Shown here in pieces: positions 18,591 to 28,357 of a stretch of DNA of 64,000 nt. Each line of letters begins with the position of its first letter. Within the stretch, counting starts at the first letter, position 1. Below the pieces are notes generated by a model. It was not told the DNA's origin, made no database searches, and saw only the letters and a list, made by a program, of their open reading frames with translations. The DNA is from Trichormus variabilis 0441 (GTDB lineage Bacteria; Cyanobacteriota; Cyanobacteriia; Cyanobacteriales; Nostocaceae): positions 4,594,001 through 4,658,000 of the forward strand of contig NZ_CP047242.1 in the NCBI RefSeq assembly GCF_009856605.1, read 5' to 3'. A program made the translations under genes and the position numbers.

Positions 18591-19145
18591 GTGAGATTAG
18601 TGGTTCTGGGAGGTTCAGGGTCGGGAAAAAGCACTCAAGCACAAAGGCTTTGCAGTCATTTAGGAATTACTCAGATTTCTACGGGCGAGATTTTACGGGA
18701 AGCCATTTCCCACCTGAGTGAATTAGGCCGTCAGGCCCAACCTTACATGGTTAAAGGGGAACTAGTTCCTGACGAAATGATCATTGAATTAATCCGACTG
18801 CGGTTGAAAAAGTTTGATGTAAGTGATGGCTGGGTTTTGGAAGGTTATCCGCGTACTGCCTTCCAAGCTGAAGAGTTGGACTTTTTGCTTGATGAGTTGG
18901 GGCAGAAATTAGATTGGGCAATTTATTTACAAGTACCGGAAGCAGTTATGGTGAGTCGTTCTTTGGGGCGTTCTCTACCAGATGACCAACCTGAAATTGT
19001 GCAGCGTCGAGTAGAGATTTTTTACGATCGCACAGTTCCCATTTTAGAGTATTACGACCGTCGCCGCCGCCTGTTGACAATTAACGGTGATCAAGCGCCA
19101 GAATTAGTGTTGCAAAACATCCTCAAACTACTTTTAGTAACTTAG
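18591..19145 (+). CDS. adk: Adenylate kinase, short type
   Basis: A 184-residue nucleoside monophosphate kinase. The P-loop GGSGSGKST is at 7-15, the AMP-binding ISTGEILREAI follows, then WVLEGYPRTAFQAEELD and a short LID (SRSLGRSLPDD) without zinc cysteines. It converts AMP and ATP to ADP. It is not in a ribosomal-protein operon, so it is probably a second adenylate kinase of the genome. GTG is the likely start (GTGAGATTAGTG), with TGAGGAG about 6-12 bases upstream. Confidence 0.85.
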   Translation: MRLVVLGGSGSGKSTQAQRLCSHLGITQISTGEILREAISHLSELGRQAQPYMVKGELVPDEMIIELIRLRLKKFDVSDGWVLEGYPRTAFQAEELDFLLDELGQKLDWAIYLQVPEAVMVSRSLGRSLPDDQPEIVQRRVEIFYDRTVPILEYYDRRRRLLTINGDQAPELVLQNILKLLLVT

Positions 19146-19155
19146 AGTTTTTAGT

Positions 19156-19260
19156 TATAGCTAGGGACTGGGGACTGGGGACTGGGGACTGGGTGAAGGG
19201 TCTTGTTGCGTCTAGGTTGTATCATCTATTGATGTCCTAACACTACTGGCAACAGCTATA
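19156..19260 (-). mobile_element. MITE-like element, copy 3 (inverted, with expanded tandem units)
   Basis: It is bounded by TATAGCT (19156-19162) and AGCTATA (19254-19260). The reverse complement matches copies 1 and 2 throughout. The difference is in the GGGACT(G) units, which here number four instead of three, making the element about 7 bases longer. It lies between adk and rph. Confidence 0.8.
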
Positions 19261-19384
19261 TCTGCCAGCTTTCCTTGATTTGATTCTGGTTATCAGATGC
19301 TGATCCCGCATAGTACTTAATGTTTTGCACCACTAAGGTAACTTTAAAGGGGTATTCTACAATTAAAAGTTAGAGGTGACTCTC

Positions 19385-20128
19385 ATGGTTTGGCAGCGTC
19401 CCGACGGTAGAAAACCCTATGAACTCCGTCCTATCAATTTTCACACTAAATTTACTCGTTTTGCCCCTGGCTCGGTTCTGACAATATGCGGTGAGACTAA
19501 GGTATTGTGTACTGTTAGCGTTGCGGAAAGTGTACCCAAGTTTCTTGCAGGTAGTGGCAAAGGTTGGTTAACGGCTGAGTATCGGATGCTACCATCAGCT
19601 ACACAACAACGGCATGAAAGAGAATTATTGAAGTTATCTGGACGGACGCAAGAAATTCAACGTTTGATTGGGCGTAGTTTACGAGCAGCGATAGATTTTG
19701 AGGCGTTAGGAGAACGGACTTTAACTGTAGACGCAGATGTGTTACAAGCTGATGCAGGTACGAGAACGGCAGCAATTACGGGCGGATTTGTAGCATTAGC
19801 TGAGGCTATTTCTCAATTATTGCAGCGAGGGGTATTAGAGCGATCGCCTTTATGTGGACAAGTCGCCGCCGTTTCTGTGGGTTTATTAGAACAAGAAGCA
19901 TATTTAGATTTGAACTATATAGAAGATGTAGCCGCAACGGTAGATTTCAACGTTGTGATGAATAAAAACTTAGGAATTATTGAAGTTCAGGGAACAGCAG
20001 AAGAAGGTAGTTTTAGCCGTACCCAATTGAATCAGCTATTAGATTGCGCCGAAACAGGAATTCAGCAACTATTAATTGCCCAACAGAAAGCAATTACTGA
20101 TTGGGATGAGTTGTTTGTGGGCAAGTAG
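19385..20128 (+). CDS. rph: Ribonuclease PH
   Basis: A 247-residue phosphorolytic 3'-5' exoribonuclease that trims tRNA 3' ends. Conserved blocks: [61 protein letters not shown], and the phosphate/metal site [19 protein letters not shown]. The frame is also open from a GTG at 19376, but ATG 19385 has GAGGTG 6 bases upstream and begins at the conserved MVWQRPDGR. Full length and apparently intact. Confidence 0.95.
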   Translation: MVWQRPDGRKPYELRPINFHTKFTRFAPGSVLTICGETKVLCTVSVAESVPKFLAGSGKGWLTAEYRMLPSATQQRHERELLKLSGRTQEIQRLIGRSLRAAIDFEALGERTLTVDADVLQADAGTRTAAITGGFVALAEAISQLLQRGVLERSPLCGQVAAVSVGLLEQEAYLDLNYIEDVAATVDFNVVMNKNLGIIEVQGTAEEGSFSRTQLNQLLDCAETGIQQLLIAQQKAITDWDELFVGK

Positions 20129-20165
20129 AGAGTGGGGAGTTAAAGGTTTGTCTTTTTCTTCTCCC

Positions 20166-21707
20166 TTATTTCTTCTGGAGAATATCTAATAAGTCTGTTG
20201 TTTGCGATCGCTCTACCAAGGTATTTGCACATAAAATACCAGAAGCGGCTACCGCCGGGACACCAATGCCTGGGGTAGTGCTATCACCAACGCGATACAA
20301 ACCCTGAATGGGTGTATGTGTACTCGGAAACATTCCCTGACCAGCCGCAATGGCAGGGCCGTAGGTTCCTTGATAGCGACGTAGATAATGAGCATGAGTC
20401 AAGGGTGTACCGATGAGTTCCAAGACTACACGCTCTCTAATATCGGGAATGATGCGTTCTAAAGCACGGTATAAAGACTCGGCTTTTTCCCTTTTCTTCA
20501 CTGCATACCCATCATTGCGTTCCCATCCAGTGTAGGATTCTAGGGTATAGGCATGAACTACATGATGTCCCTCTGGAGCAAGAGCCGCATCCCACACACT
20601 GGGAATCGATATCATACAAGTATTGCCTGGGGTAGTAATATCTACACCAGAATCATTGACTACTACGTGATGTCCTGTTAAATTTTCTAACCCATCTGCT
20701 CTGATACCTAGATGCAGGTGCATAAAACTTTTTACAGCCAGTGTCTGTAACGCCTCTTGCCGATAGGCAGTGGGTAAATCTTCAGGACGTAACAAGTGAT
20801 TGTAGGTGTCCCAAATTGTCGCATTAGAAATCACAATAGGCGCGTTGAGAATTTCACCATTTCGTAACTTCACACCTACAACTTTGCCAGCTTCCAGCAA
20901 AATCTGCTCAACATGACATCCCAAGCGTAACTGACCGCCCCAACGTTCCAAACCCCGCACCAAGGCATTGACAATTGTGGCACTACCCCCTATTGGATAC
21001 TCAACTCCCACACGGGAACGTTCACCCAACATAAAAGCCACCTCTGGGGCAATTGTGCCGTGTGCCTTTAAACCAGAAAGCAGAAAACACTCTAAATCAA
21101 TTAGTCGTCTTACCCAAGGGTCGTTAACAGTCCTATCCATCACATCCCCTACAGAAGACTGAACCAAGGGTAAGTAAGGTAACATTTGCCCCAAAGACAT
21201 TAGGTAATGTTGCAGTAAAATCAAAATTACCTGCCAATCTGAACGCAATGCTAAGGTGGGAATGCCTTTCATGGCATCGTATAAACCTAATAAGCGTTTT
21301 GTGAATTGCTGTAGTTCGTTTGCACCTTGGGGAGTGATTTTCTCTACTTCATGAAGGTATCTTTCGGTGTTGCTGTACACTGCAACAGTTCCCTCAGGAA
21401 AATGGTATTTTCCTAAAGGATCATACGGTACAACTGGGAGAGATTCACCCAAGGCATCAAGAACCTGTTTGATAGGATTCAAACTCTGGACATCCGTCAA
21501 ACCACAATAAAAGGAGGGGCCAGAATCAAACTCAAATCCGCGCCGTTTAAAGCTATGGGCTGCACCACCGGGAATTGTATGACTTTCGCACACAATCACT
21601 CGTTTACCATAACGTGCCAACAACCCAGCCGCACATAAACCACCGATACCGCTACCGATAACGATGATATCTAGTGGAGATTGGGGAGTAGGAAGTGAAA
21701 AGTTCAT
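20166..21707 (-). CDS. CrtISO-like FAD-dependent oxidoreductase
   Basis: A 513-residue flavoprotein of the phytoene desaturase/carotene isomerase superfamily (COG1233). The dinucleotide motif IIVIGSGIGGLCAAGLLARYG is near residues 14-34, IPGGAAHSFKRRGFEFDSGPSFY follows, and the C-terminal FAD motif GLYRVGDSTTPGIGVPAVAASG is intact. The sequence around the N-terminus differs from CrtISO/CrtH proper, so this is probably the CRTISO-like paralogue found in cyanobacteria and plants, whose substrate is not settled. It diverges from the MlaF-type gene across only 64 bases made of tandem repeats. Confidence 0.8.
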   Translation of the reverse strand: MNFSLPTPQSPLDIIVIGSGIGGLCAAGLLARYGKRVIVCESHTIPGGAAHSFKRRGFEFDSGPSFYCGLTDVQSLNPIKQVLDALGESLPVVPYDPLGKYHFPEGTVAVYSNTERYLHEVEKITPQGANELQQFTKRLLGLYDAMKGIPTLALRSDWQVILILLQHYLMSLGQMLPYLPLVQSSVGDVMDRTVNDPWVRRLIDLECFLLSGLKAHGTIAPEVAFMLGERSRVGVEYPIGGSATIVNALVRGLERWGGQLRLGCHVEQILLEAGKVVGVKLRNGEILNAPIVISNATIWDTYNHLLRPEDLPTAYRQEALQTLAVKSFMHLHLGIRADGLENLTGHHVVVNDSGVDITTPGNTCMISIPSVWDAALAPEGHHVVHAYTLESYTGWERNDGYAVKKREKAESLYRALERIIPDIRERVVLELIGTPLTHAHYLRRYQGTYGPAIAAGQGMFPSTHTPIQGLYRVGDSTTPGIGVPAVAASGILCANTLVERSQTTDLLDILQKK

Positions 21708-21713
21708 AGAGAG

Positions 21714-21771
21714 TAATGACTATTGACTAATGACCAATGACCAATGACCAATGACTATTGACTATTGACCA
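21714..21771. repeat. Heptanucleotide tandem repeat in a divergent promoter gap
   Basis: Units of the ACTATTG and ACCAATG type are repeated about eight times. They fill almost all of the 64 bases between the divergent CrtISO-like and MlaF-like genes and run up to the ATG of the latter. Confidence 0.9.
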
Positions 21772-22554
21772 ATGAAACAACCACTAATTCAACTTAAAGG
21801 CGTTTCTAAGTCTTTTGGTAACAATCAGGTTTTAGATAATGTAGATTTGACGATTTATCGAGGTGAAGCTTTAGGGATTATCGGCCCTTCAGGAACTGGT
21901 AAATCCACAATCTTACGGATAATAGCAGGCTTAATTACTCCTGATGCTGGGGAAATTTATGTGCAAGGAGTCAAAAGGGAAGGGTTGATTGAGGATGGTC
22001 AAGACCCAGTGGGTATTGGTATGGTATTTCAGCAAGCAGCATTATTTGATTCTTTGACTGTAGAAGAGAATGTGGGATTTTTACTTTATCAACATTCTCG
22101 GTTAGAGCGATCGCGTATTCGAGAATTAGTCGCAGAAAAACTAGAAATGGTTGGTTTGCGGGGAATCGGTCATCTGTACCCATCAGAACTTTCTGGGGGG
22201 ATGCGAAAACGGGTAAGTTTTGCCCGTGCAATTATGTCTAACCCTGATAATCCCGCAGAAGGCCCAGAGGTTTTACTTTACGACGAACCCACAGCCGGAC
22301 TAGACCCCATTGCTTCCACAGTCATCGAAGATTTAATCCGTGACTTGCAATGTACACATGGAGTTTGTAGTACCTATGCGATCGTCACTCACCAAGATAG
22401 TACGATTCGACGGACATCTGATAGACTGGTGTTTCTTTATCAGGGTCAAGTGCAATGGGAAGGCACAGTTAGTGATATAGACACTACCGACCATCCATTA
22501 ATCAATCAGTTTGTCAGTGGAAGTGTACAAGGGCCAATTCAAGTAGTTGGTTAG
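21772..22554 (+). CDS. MlaF/TGD3-like lipid transport ATP-binding protein
   Basis: A 260-residue ABC ATPase of the Mla (Ttg2A) family. Walker A is GPSGTGKST (38-46), the signature is LSGGMRKRV and Walker B is VLLYDEPTAGLDP. Its partner MCE protein follows 69 bases downstream; the MlaE-type permease is not in this window. The plastid homologue TGD3 imports phosphatidic-acid-derived lipid through the envelope. The start ATG overlaps the end of a heptamer repeat array and has no Shine-Dalgarno sequence. Confidence 0.9.
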   Translation: MKQPLIQLKGVSKSFGNNQVLDNVDLTIYRGEALGIIGPSGTGKSTILRIIAGLITPDAGEIYVQGVKREGLIEDGQDPVGIGMVFQQAALFDSLTVEENVGFLLYQHSRLERSRIRELVAEKLEMVGLRGIGHLYPSELSGGMRKRVSFARAIMSNPDNPAEGPEVLLYDEPTAGLDPIASTVIEDLIRDLQCTHGVCSTYAIVTHQDSTIRRTSDRLVFLYQGQVQWEGTVSDIDTTDHPLINQFVSGSVQGPIQVVG

Positions 22555-22623
22555 TGCTGAGTAGTTCGTCGTAGGTAGTGAGTGCTGAGTGGCTTAGGCC
22601 AAGTTTTTGGGTAGAGGTAAAAT

Positions 22624-24036
22624 ATGCGAGACTTGATCACCAATCGTTTTACATCGCAACGCACATTAAGGGAAGGTTCAGTAGGGTTATTATTTCTGCT
22701 GGGACTAGGGGCGTTTGGAGTTATTCTATTGTGGTTGAATAGGTATACGGCTGCTGGTAGTTCTTACAAAGCCGTGGTGGAATTTGCCAATGCAGGGGGT
22801 ATGCAAAGAGGCGCAACAGTTCGCTATCGCGGCGTGAAGGTGGGCAGAATTTCTCAAATTCAACCAGGGCCAAATGCTGTAGAAGTGGAAATTGAATTTG
22901 CTCAATCTGACCTGATTATTCCCCGCGATGTGGTGATAGAAGCTAATCAGACTGGATTGATTAGCGAAAGTATTATCGATATCACACCCAAATCATCACT
23001 ACCCACTGGGCAAAATCTCACTAAACCTCTAGATAAGAATTGTGATAACAGCCTCATCGTTTGTAATAATTCTCGGTTAAAGGGGCAAATAGGTATAAGT
23101 GTTGATGCGCTGATTCGTAGCAGTACTGACTTTGCGAATACATACAATAACCCTGAATTTTATCAAAGGGTAAATAGACTTTTGGAAACCTCCGCCCAAG
23201 CAGCCACCGGTGTAGCCGCACTAACCCAAGATTTTCGTGGTTTGACAAAAAGCTTTCAAGGACAGTTAGGTACTTTTGCTTCCACCGCCAATACTGTACA
23301 ACGAGCCACTAATGAACTAACTGTTTCTACCACTAAAACAGTCAATCAATTCGGTATCACAGCAGATAAATTTGGCACGACCGCAACTCAAGCGAGTCGT
23401 TTGTTGAGTGATTTGAACAGTTTGTTAAATACCAATCGCTCAAGCTTGGTCGGCGCTTTGAATAATATTACAGAAACTAGCAATCAATTACGCTTGACTG
23501 TGACAAATTTATCACCAAGTCTGAATCGCTTAACTCAAGGAGAGTTAATCAAAAACCTAGAAACTCTATCTGCAAATGCTGCTCAAGCCTCGGCTAATTT
23601 GCGAAATGCAACTGAAAGTTTAAATGATCCGAAAAATGCAGTGTTGCTGCAACAGACTTTAGATTCAGCGAGGTTGACTTTTGAAAATACCCAAAAAATT
23701 ACATCTGATTTAGATGAATTGACAGGCGATCCGAGTTTTCGGCAAAATCTTAGGCAATTGGTGAACGGTTTGAGTGGTTTGGTGTCTTCTACAGACCAAA
23801 TGGAACAGCAAGCAAAGTTAGCTACTGTCCTAGAGTCAATGAAAGCCGCCGCCGACAAGCCTAATATTACCATTCCCTCTCTTGCTACTAACCCATTACC
23901 TAATGCTGTGACAATTGCGAATAATCAGCCGCAATTATCATCTCAGGAAAAATTATTGCAGCAGCTACGGGACTATGCAGAACAAGGTAACAGTGAGGAG
24001 AAGCAGGGAAAAGAGAAAAAAACTAATGAAAACTGA
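22624..24036 (+). CDS. MCE/MlaD-family lipid-binding protein (TGD2-like)
   Basis: A 470-residue periplasm-facing protein. One TM helix (about 21-39) anchors it, followed by a single MCE domain (about 46-125) with YKAVVEFANAGGMQRGATVRYRGVKVGRI. A long helical, Ser/Thr/Asn-rich C-terminal region (about 180-410) may form the coiled-coil barrel seen in PqiB/YebT-like proteins. It ends in a charged tail. With the ATPase upstream it forms an Mla-like lipid transporter. GGTAAAAT-type sequence precedes the ATG. Confidence 0.88.
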   Translation: MRDLITNRFTSQRTLREGSVGLLFLLGLGAFGVILLWLNRYTAAGSSYKAVVEFANAGGMQRGATVRYRGVKVGRISQIQPGPNAVEVEIEFAQSDLIIPRDVVIEANQTGLISESIIDITPKSSLPTGQNLTKPLDKNCDNSLIVCNNSRLKGQIGISVDALIRSSTDFANTYNNPEFYQRVNRLLETSAQAATGVAALTQDFRGLTKSFQGQLGTFASTANTVQRATNELTVSTTKTVNQFGITADKFGTTATQASRLLSDLNSLLNTNRSSLVGALNNITETSNQLRLTVTNLSPSLNRLTQGELIKNLETLSANAAQASANLRNATESLNDPKNAVLLQQTLDSARLTFENTQKITSDLDELTGDPSFRQNLRQLVNGLSGLVSSTDQMEQQAKLATVLESMKAAADKPNITIPSLATNPLPNAVTIANNQPQLSSQEKLLQQLRDYAEQGNSEEKQGKEKKTNEN

Positions 24037-24081
24037 TTATTGACCATTGACTATTGACTATTGACTATTGACCATTGACCA
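24037..24081. repeat. Heptanucleotide tandem repeat between convergent genes
   Basis: (ATTGACC/ATTGACT)n spans the 28-base gap between the MCE gene and the histidine kinase. It encodes the last residues and stop codon of the kinase on the minus strand. Confidence 0.85.
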
Positions 24082-26191
24082 GTTCAACAACGGCGGCGAA
24101 GAATTCTTCGGCGTTGAGGGGTTTGGGTAGGTGTAGCTGAAATCCGGCTTGGAAGGCTTGTTCTCGATCATATTGTCGCGCAAAGGCTGTTAAGGCGATC
24201 GCCGGAATTGCTCCCCCCTGTTCTGCTGTCCATGTCCTCACTTGCCTAATTAATGTATAGCCGTCCATATCTGGCATACTGATATCACTCACCAAAACAT
24301 CTGGTTTAATTTCTGGCAATAGTTGTAATACTTCTAACGCTGAAGCCGCTAAAGTAACCTCGGCTCCCTCCTGTTCTAAAATAAAAGTCAGAAAATCCCG
24401 TGAATCAGCATCATCATCAACGACTAAAACCTTGATACCCTCAAGAGGTAAAGAACTAGTTATTGATGATGTCGAACGATGCTGTTCGTAGGTGACATTC
24501 CCATCTTCTTCTGGGAGGATTGGTAATCGTACAGTAAAACTAGCTCCCTGTTCTTCACCAAGACTTTGTGCTGTCACCGTACCACCGTGAATTTCCACGA
24601 TTTTACGGACAATTGCCAGCCCTAACCCTAGCCCACCGAATCTTCTGGTAGAACTGCTATCTGCTTGACGGAAGTAATCAAACACATAAGGTAAAAACTC
24701 TGGTTTGATTCCTTTACCTGTATCACTGACTACGATTTGAGCATAGCCGTCCACCTTTTCCAAACTAACTTCTATCTTGCCGCCTTTGGGAGTGAATTTA
24801 ACAGCATTAGAAAGAAGATTCCATACTACTTGCTGCAAGCGAGCAGAATCACCCATCACTTGCCCCATCTTGGATGGAAAGTTAGTTGATACCTGAATTA
24901 ACTTACTTTCTGCGGCTAGACGCATGGTTTCTAATGCCGTCAATATGACAATTACCAGATTGACTTTTGTAATATTAATTACTAGTTTGCCTTGCAATAT
25001 TCTGGAGATGTCTAACAAATCTTCAATGAGTTGTACTTGTAATGTGGCATTACGTTCGATAGTTGCTAGGGCCTGGAATGTCCTTGCCGGTTCAAGTTTG
25101 CGCTCTTGCAATAATTTAGACCAGCCAAGAATCGCGTTCAGGGGAGTGCGTAACTCATGGGAGAGGACAGCTAAAAATTCATCTTTAATTCTATTGGCTG
25201 TTTCCGCTTCAGCTCTGGCAGTTTGCTCCAATTCCAACAGACGCGCCCGTTCTTCGAGAATTTGTTTTTGCTCATGAATATCTGTACAAGTTCCAAACCA
25301 CTTGACTACGCGTCCTTGGTGGTCTTTAAGTGGCAAACCTCGCCCTAATAGCCAGCGATAGGAACCATCAGCAGCACGTTTAAAGCGATATTCATTCTCG
25401 TATAATGTACCAGTTTCTACAGCTTTCGACCATGTTTCATAACTCCGTTCTAAATCTTCTAAATGCAACGCTGCCAACCATCCAGAACCCAAAGATTCCT
25501 CTAGGGTTAACCCAGTATAATCACACCAATTTTGATTGAAATAATCACATTCACCATTCGCGTCAGCTGTCCATACAAGTTGGGGAATTGCTTCAGCTAA
25601 ATAACGGTAACGTTCCTCACTTTCTCTGAGAATTTCTACGATACGCTGACGTTCATGAATTTCTTGTTGTAATTTTTCGTTAGCATTAGTGATTTCATTG
25701 GTGCGTATATTAACTAGTTCTTCCAAGTGATTTTGATATTTTCTCAGTTCGGCTTCTACCTTTAATCGTTCACCTATCTCATTTTGCAGGTCTTTATTTG
25801 CTCTTTCTAGTTGAGCAGGACTAGGGAGTATTAGAGCTTTGGGAACTAGAGGTATTAGTGCTAATGCTGTAAATACAGATATGATTGCTGTAATAGCTTT
25901 TAAAAAACCTGAAACCCAATAAGTAGGATACCAAAGCGTCCAAACTTCCATGATGTGGGTTGTACCACAAGCTACTATAAATCCACTAAATAACAGAAAC
26001 ATCCAATAAAAAGGTAAATCCTGCCGTTTACGGACAAAGTAAAAAAGAGTAGCTGGAATAGAATAGTAAGCTACGGCAATGAGTCCATCAGATATTATGT
26101 GTAACCATACTAAATCCGTTTGCCATAAATAGCAGTGACCATGTGGAATGAATGGTGCTGAATTAAAAAAATAAGTCCACAATGCTGACAT
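24065..26191 (-). CDS. Hybrid histidine kinase with ethylene-receptor-like N-terminal domain
   Basis: A 708-residue sensor. Residues 1-120 form three to four membrane helices closely resembling the copper/ethylene-binding domain of plant ETR1 and Synechocystis Etr1: ISD (Asp35), AYYSIP (Ile45-Pro46) and ACGTTH (Cys75, His79) match the known binding residues. Then come a coiled coil (130-190), a PAS domain with PAC (191-310), HisKA with H345 in SHELRTPLN, an HATPase domain (N box about 457-465, SDTGKGI, GGLGLGLAI) and a receiver domain (588-705) with phospho-acceptor D636. The last codons lie in a tandem repeat. It stands alone with no obvious response regulator partner. Confidence 0.9.
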   Translation of the reverse strand: MSALWTYFFNSAPFIPHGHCYLWQTDLVWLHIISDGLIAVAYYSIPATLFYFVRKRQDLPFYWMFLLFSGFIVACGTTHIMEVWTLWYPTYWVSGFLKAITAIISVFTALALIPLVPKALILPSPAQLERANKDLQNEIGERLKVEAELRKYQNHLEELVNIRTNEITNANEKLQQEIHERQRIVEILRESEERYRYLAEAIPQLVWTADANGECDYFNQNWCDYTGLTLEESLGSGWLAALHLEDLERSYETWSKAVETGTLYENEYRFKRAADGSYRWLLGRGLPLKDHQGRVVKWFGTCTDIHEQKQILEERARLLELEQTARAEAETANRIKDEFLAVLSHELRTPLNAILGWSKLLQERKLEPARTFQALATIERNATLQVQLIEDLLDISRILQGKLVINITKVNLVIVILTALETMRLAAESKLIQVSTNFPSKMGQVMGDSARLQQVVWNLLSNAVKFTPKGGKIEVSLEKVDGYAQIVVSDTGKGIKPEFLPYVFDYFRQADSSSTRRFGGLGLGLAIVRKIVEIHGGTVTAQSLGEEQGASFTVRLPILPEEDGNVTYEQHRSTSSITSSLPLEGIKVLVVDDDADSRDFLTFILEQEGAEVTLAASALEVLQLLPEIKPDVLVSDISMPDMDGYTLIRQVRTWTAEQGGAIPAIALTAFARQYDREQAFQAGFQLHLPKPLNAEEFFAAVVELVNGQ

Positions 26192-27073
26192 ATTACTTGA
26201 AATAGATACCTGTTTTTCCTGATTTAATCAATAGTTAAAAAACTTGTTTCCAATGTATTTTTTTAATGTAAGATACAGTAGTGCTAAAATATTTTGCTCG
26301 TTTAATGCCTAATCAAAACACACTATAAAAAGTATATTTTATTATTAGTATTATCAGATTTTTTAAGTTTAATAATCACTTGGATGACGATTATCCAATA
26401 AATTTAACACCTCAATTGGTATAGAATCCATATTTTATTTTTGAACAGATAAGTAGAGTATGTTAGCGACAGCGTAACGCACCCACCAAGGGTTTCGGTG
26501 CGTTACAGCTTATGCCTATCACACCCCGATAGATTTAGATGTTTCAGAAATCAAACTGGATTCCTGTATCAACCATAAATATATATACTCAAAGTAATTT
26601 CCTCAGTAACGTCTATGGACATAGGCAAGCTATGGCTTTAAATCTAGACCAATGATCTTTTGATTAACAGTAAACTTTTAGCACACCCTAGCCCTGGACT
26701 AGATTCTAACTCTAGCCAATTTTGAAGAGGAATGTCATAACAATAGTAGTTCCTAATTTTAACTAATTGGCGATCGCTCTACGTAGGACGCACAAAAGTT
26801 ATCTGTTGAGAGAGGGCGCAAGGGTTCGAGGGTTTAGGGGTATAGGGTTTTACTACTATTGATGAATTGAAAATACATCTTTCTGAGACTACAACTCACG
26901 TTCGTTCTAGCCTTAACTGAATCGTATTGATTTATACTGGGCTTTTCCTTTCTCTCCTAGACGCTATGCAAACCCGTAGTATCCCCAGGACAATCAGAAC
27001 GGTAATCGCTAATTAGATAATTTTTATTACTAATTATCAATTACCATCGCTTCCTATTCCTTAAATGCTAGGC
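26192..27073. other. Gene-free region with dispersed repeats
   Basis: About 880 bases with no credible gene. It contains a hairpin element around 26470-26510 (GTAACGCACCCACC...GGTGCGTTAC), a GGATTCCTGTAT end related to the repeats at 12754 and 54208 (about 26540-26575), and a G-tract array at 26814-26847 with four G runs. Confidence 0.5.
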
Positions 27074-28357
27074 TCATTCTGATTGAATTGGGTTATCTTT
27101 AGGATTAACTAATCTCAGGAGCTTTTGCTTAATTTGAGCATCGAATACTTCCCATTTCATTCTGGCGTAGGCAGAGTTTTCGTTACCCCCAGACAAGAAA
27201 CCCATAGGAATTTCAAAGCCGCCAGCGCCTGTCCTCCCACCACCGAAAAATCGACCTGTACTATCCTGACCGAAGGCTTCTTTGATAAATTCATCAGGGT
27301 CTAGGGTCAGTTTAGTTGTTCTCAACGAACCAATGACTACTTCTAGCTCATCATCTTCATCGTGAACAATGCCGTAAACTACGGCAGTGTGGACGTTTTC
27401 TTCTGTTACCAGAAAATCAGCAGCTTGGGGGATAGCATCACGATCGTCGTACCGTAAATAACCCACACCAGCAATAGAAAAGTTATTTTGGACAATACGA
27501 TTTTTGAGCGATCGCTCGATCACGTCCATCACCCGTTTAGAACGGTTAGCCTGAAGGATGGCGTTTAACAGTTGAGCATCATAAAATCGACTAAGATAGG
27601 CAGCTGCCATAAAGTCTTCTTCTTGGGCTTGCATCAGTCGATTTGTATCCGATCGCAAACCGTGCATCAAGGCAGTCGCGCATTTAACGTGCTGACTAAT
27701 GCTGCTATCTAAACCTAACAGACCAGCCTGGAGATACTGAGTGAAAATTGTCGCTGTGGCTCGCACGTAAGGACGAACATCCACAAAGTCAGCTTTCAGT
27801 TCTGTCTGTAAGCTGTGGTGATCAATCACTGCAACTAGCGGGATACCTGCTTGCTGAACAGATGTGAGTAACTGACTAGTTGTCCCTTGGTTATCAATTA
27901 AAATAAAACCTTGATAACAGGATAAGTCTTTGCCCTTGATAGTTTGTGGTGTCCAACGCTGGGCTGGTAAACCAGTAAGTTTCACTAGGGCAATATTTTC
28001 TTGGTGGCTTAAAGTCCCGGCATAAATAATTTCACACTTGATATCATATTGCTGGGCAATTAATTGGTAAGCCCAGGCACAAGAAAGAGCATCGGGGTCT
28101 GGGAAGTCTTGCAATATTATCAACTGACGCTCATGTCGGTGTAATAATAGAGCCTTTTGCAATTCTTCTGACTTTTGAAAGGCAAGGGAATTGTTTCGTT
28201 GCCCTAGATAAATACCTACTCCTTCGCCTGTCGATACTGGCAAAGATGGTCTAGTTATTGTCACTTCTGCTTCTTTGTCTACTTCAGGTTCTTCTGAATT
28301 TGGCTCTTTAGTCAACGAAAAACTCTCAGACTGCTTAAATGAAGAATTCAATTGCAT
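27074..28357 (-). CDS. DHH/DHHA1 phosphoesterase (NrnA-like)
   Basis: A 427-residue protein of the DHH superfamily. The N-terminal domain has DFPDPDALSCAWAYQLI and VIDHHSLQ, the metal-binding motifs of the bifunctional nanoRNase/pAp phosphatase family. The C-terminal DHHA1 domain has FFGGGRTGAGGFEIP, with Arg at the usual His of the GGGH motif. A ~60-residue polar N-terminal extension precedes the catalytic core. ATG 28357 is preferred over a TTG at 28363. It probably degrades short oligoribonucleotides or pAp; substrate is inferred from family. Confidence 0.8.
   Translation of the reverse strand: MQLNSSFKQSESFSLTKEPNSEEPEVDKEAEVTITRPSLPVSTGEGVGIYLGQRNNSLAFQKSEELQKALLLHRHERQLIILQDFPDPDALSCAWAYQLIAQQYDIKCEIIYAGTLSHQENIALVKLTGLPAQRWTPQTIKGKDLSCYQGFILIDNQGTTSQLLTSVQQAGIPLVAVIDHHSLQTELKADFVDVRPYVRATATIFTQYLQAGLLGLDSSISQHVKCATALMHGLRSDTNRLMQAQEEDFMAAAYLSRFYDAQLLNAILQANRSKRVMDVIERSLKNRIVQNNFSIAGVGYLRYDDRDAIPQAADFLVTEENVHTAVVYGIVHDEDDELEVVIGSLRTTKLTLDPDEFIKEAFGQDSTGRFFGGGRTGAGGFEIPMGFLSGGNENSAYARMKWEVFDAQIKQKLLRLVNPKDNPIQSE

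Noticed and set aside
21714..21774. Possible CRISPR array
   Set aside because: Units are 7 bases with no unique spacers; it is a simple tandem repeat.
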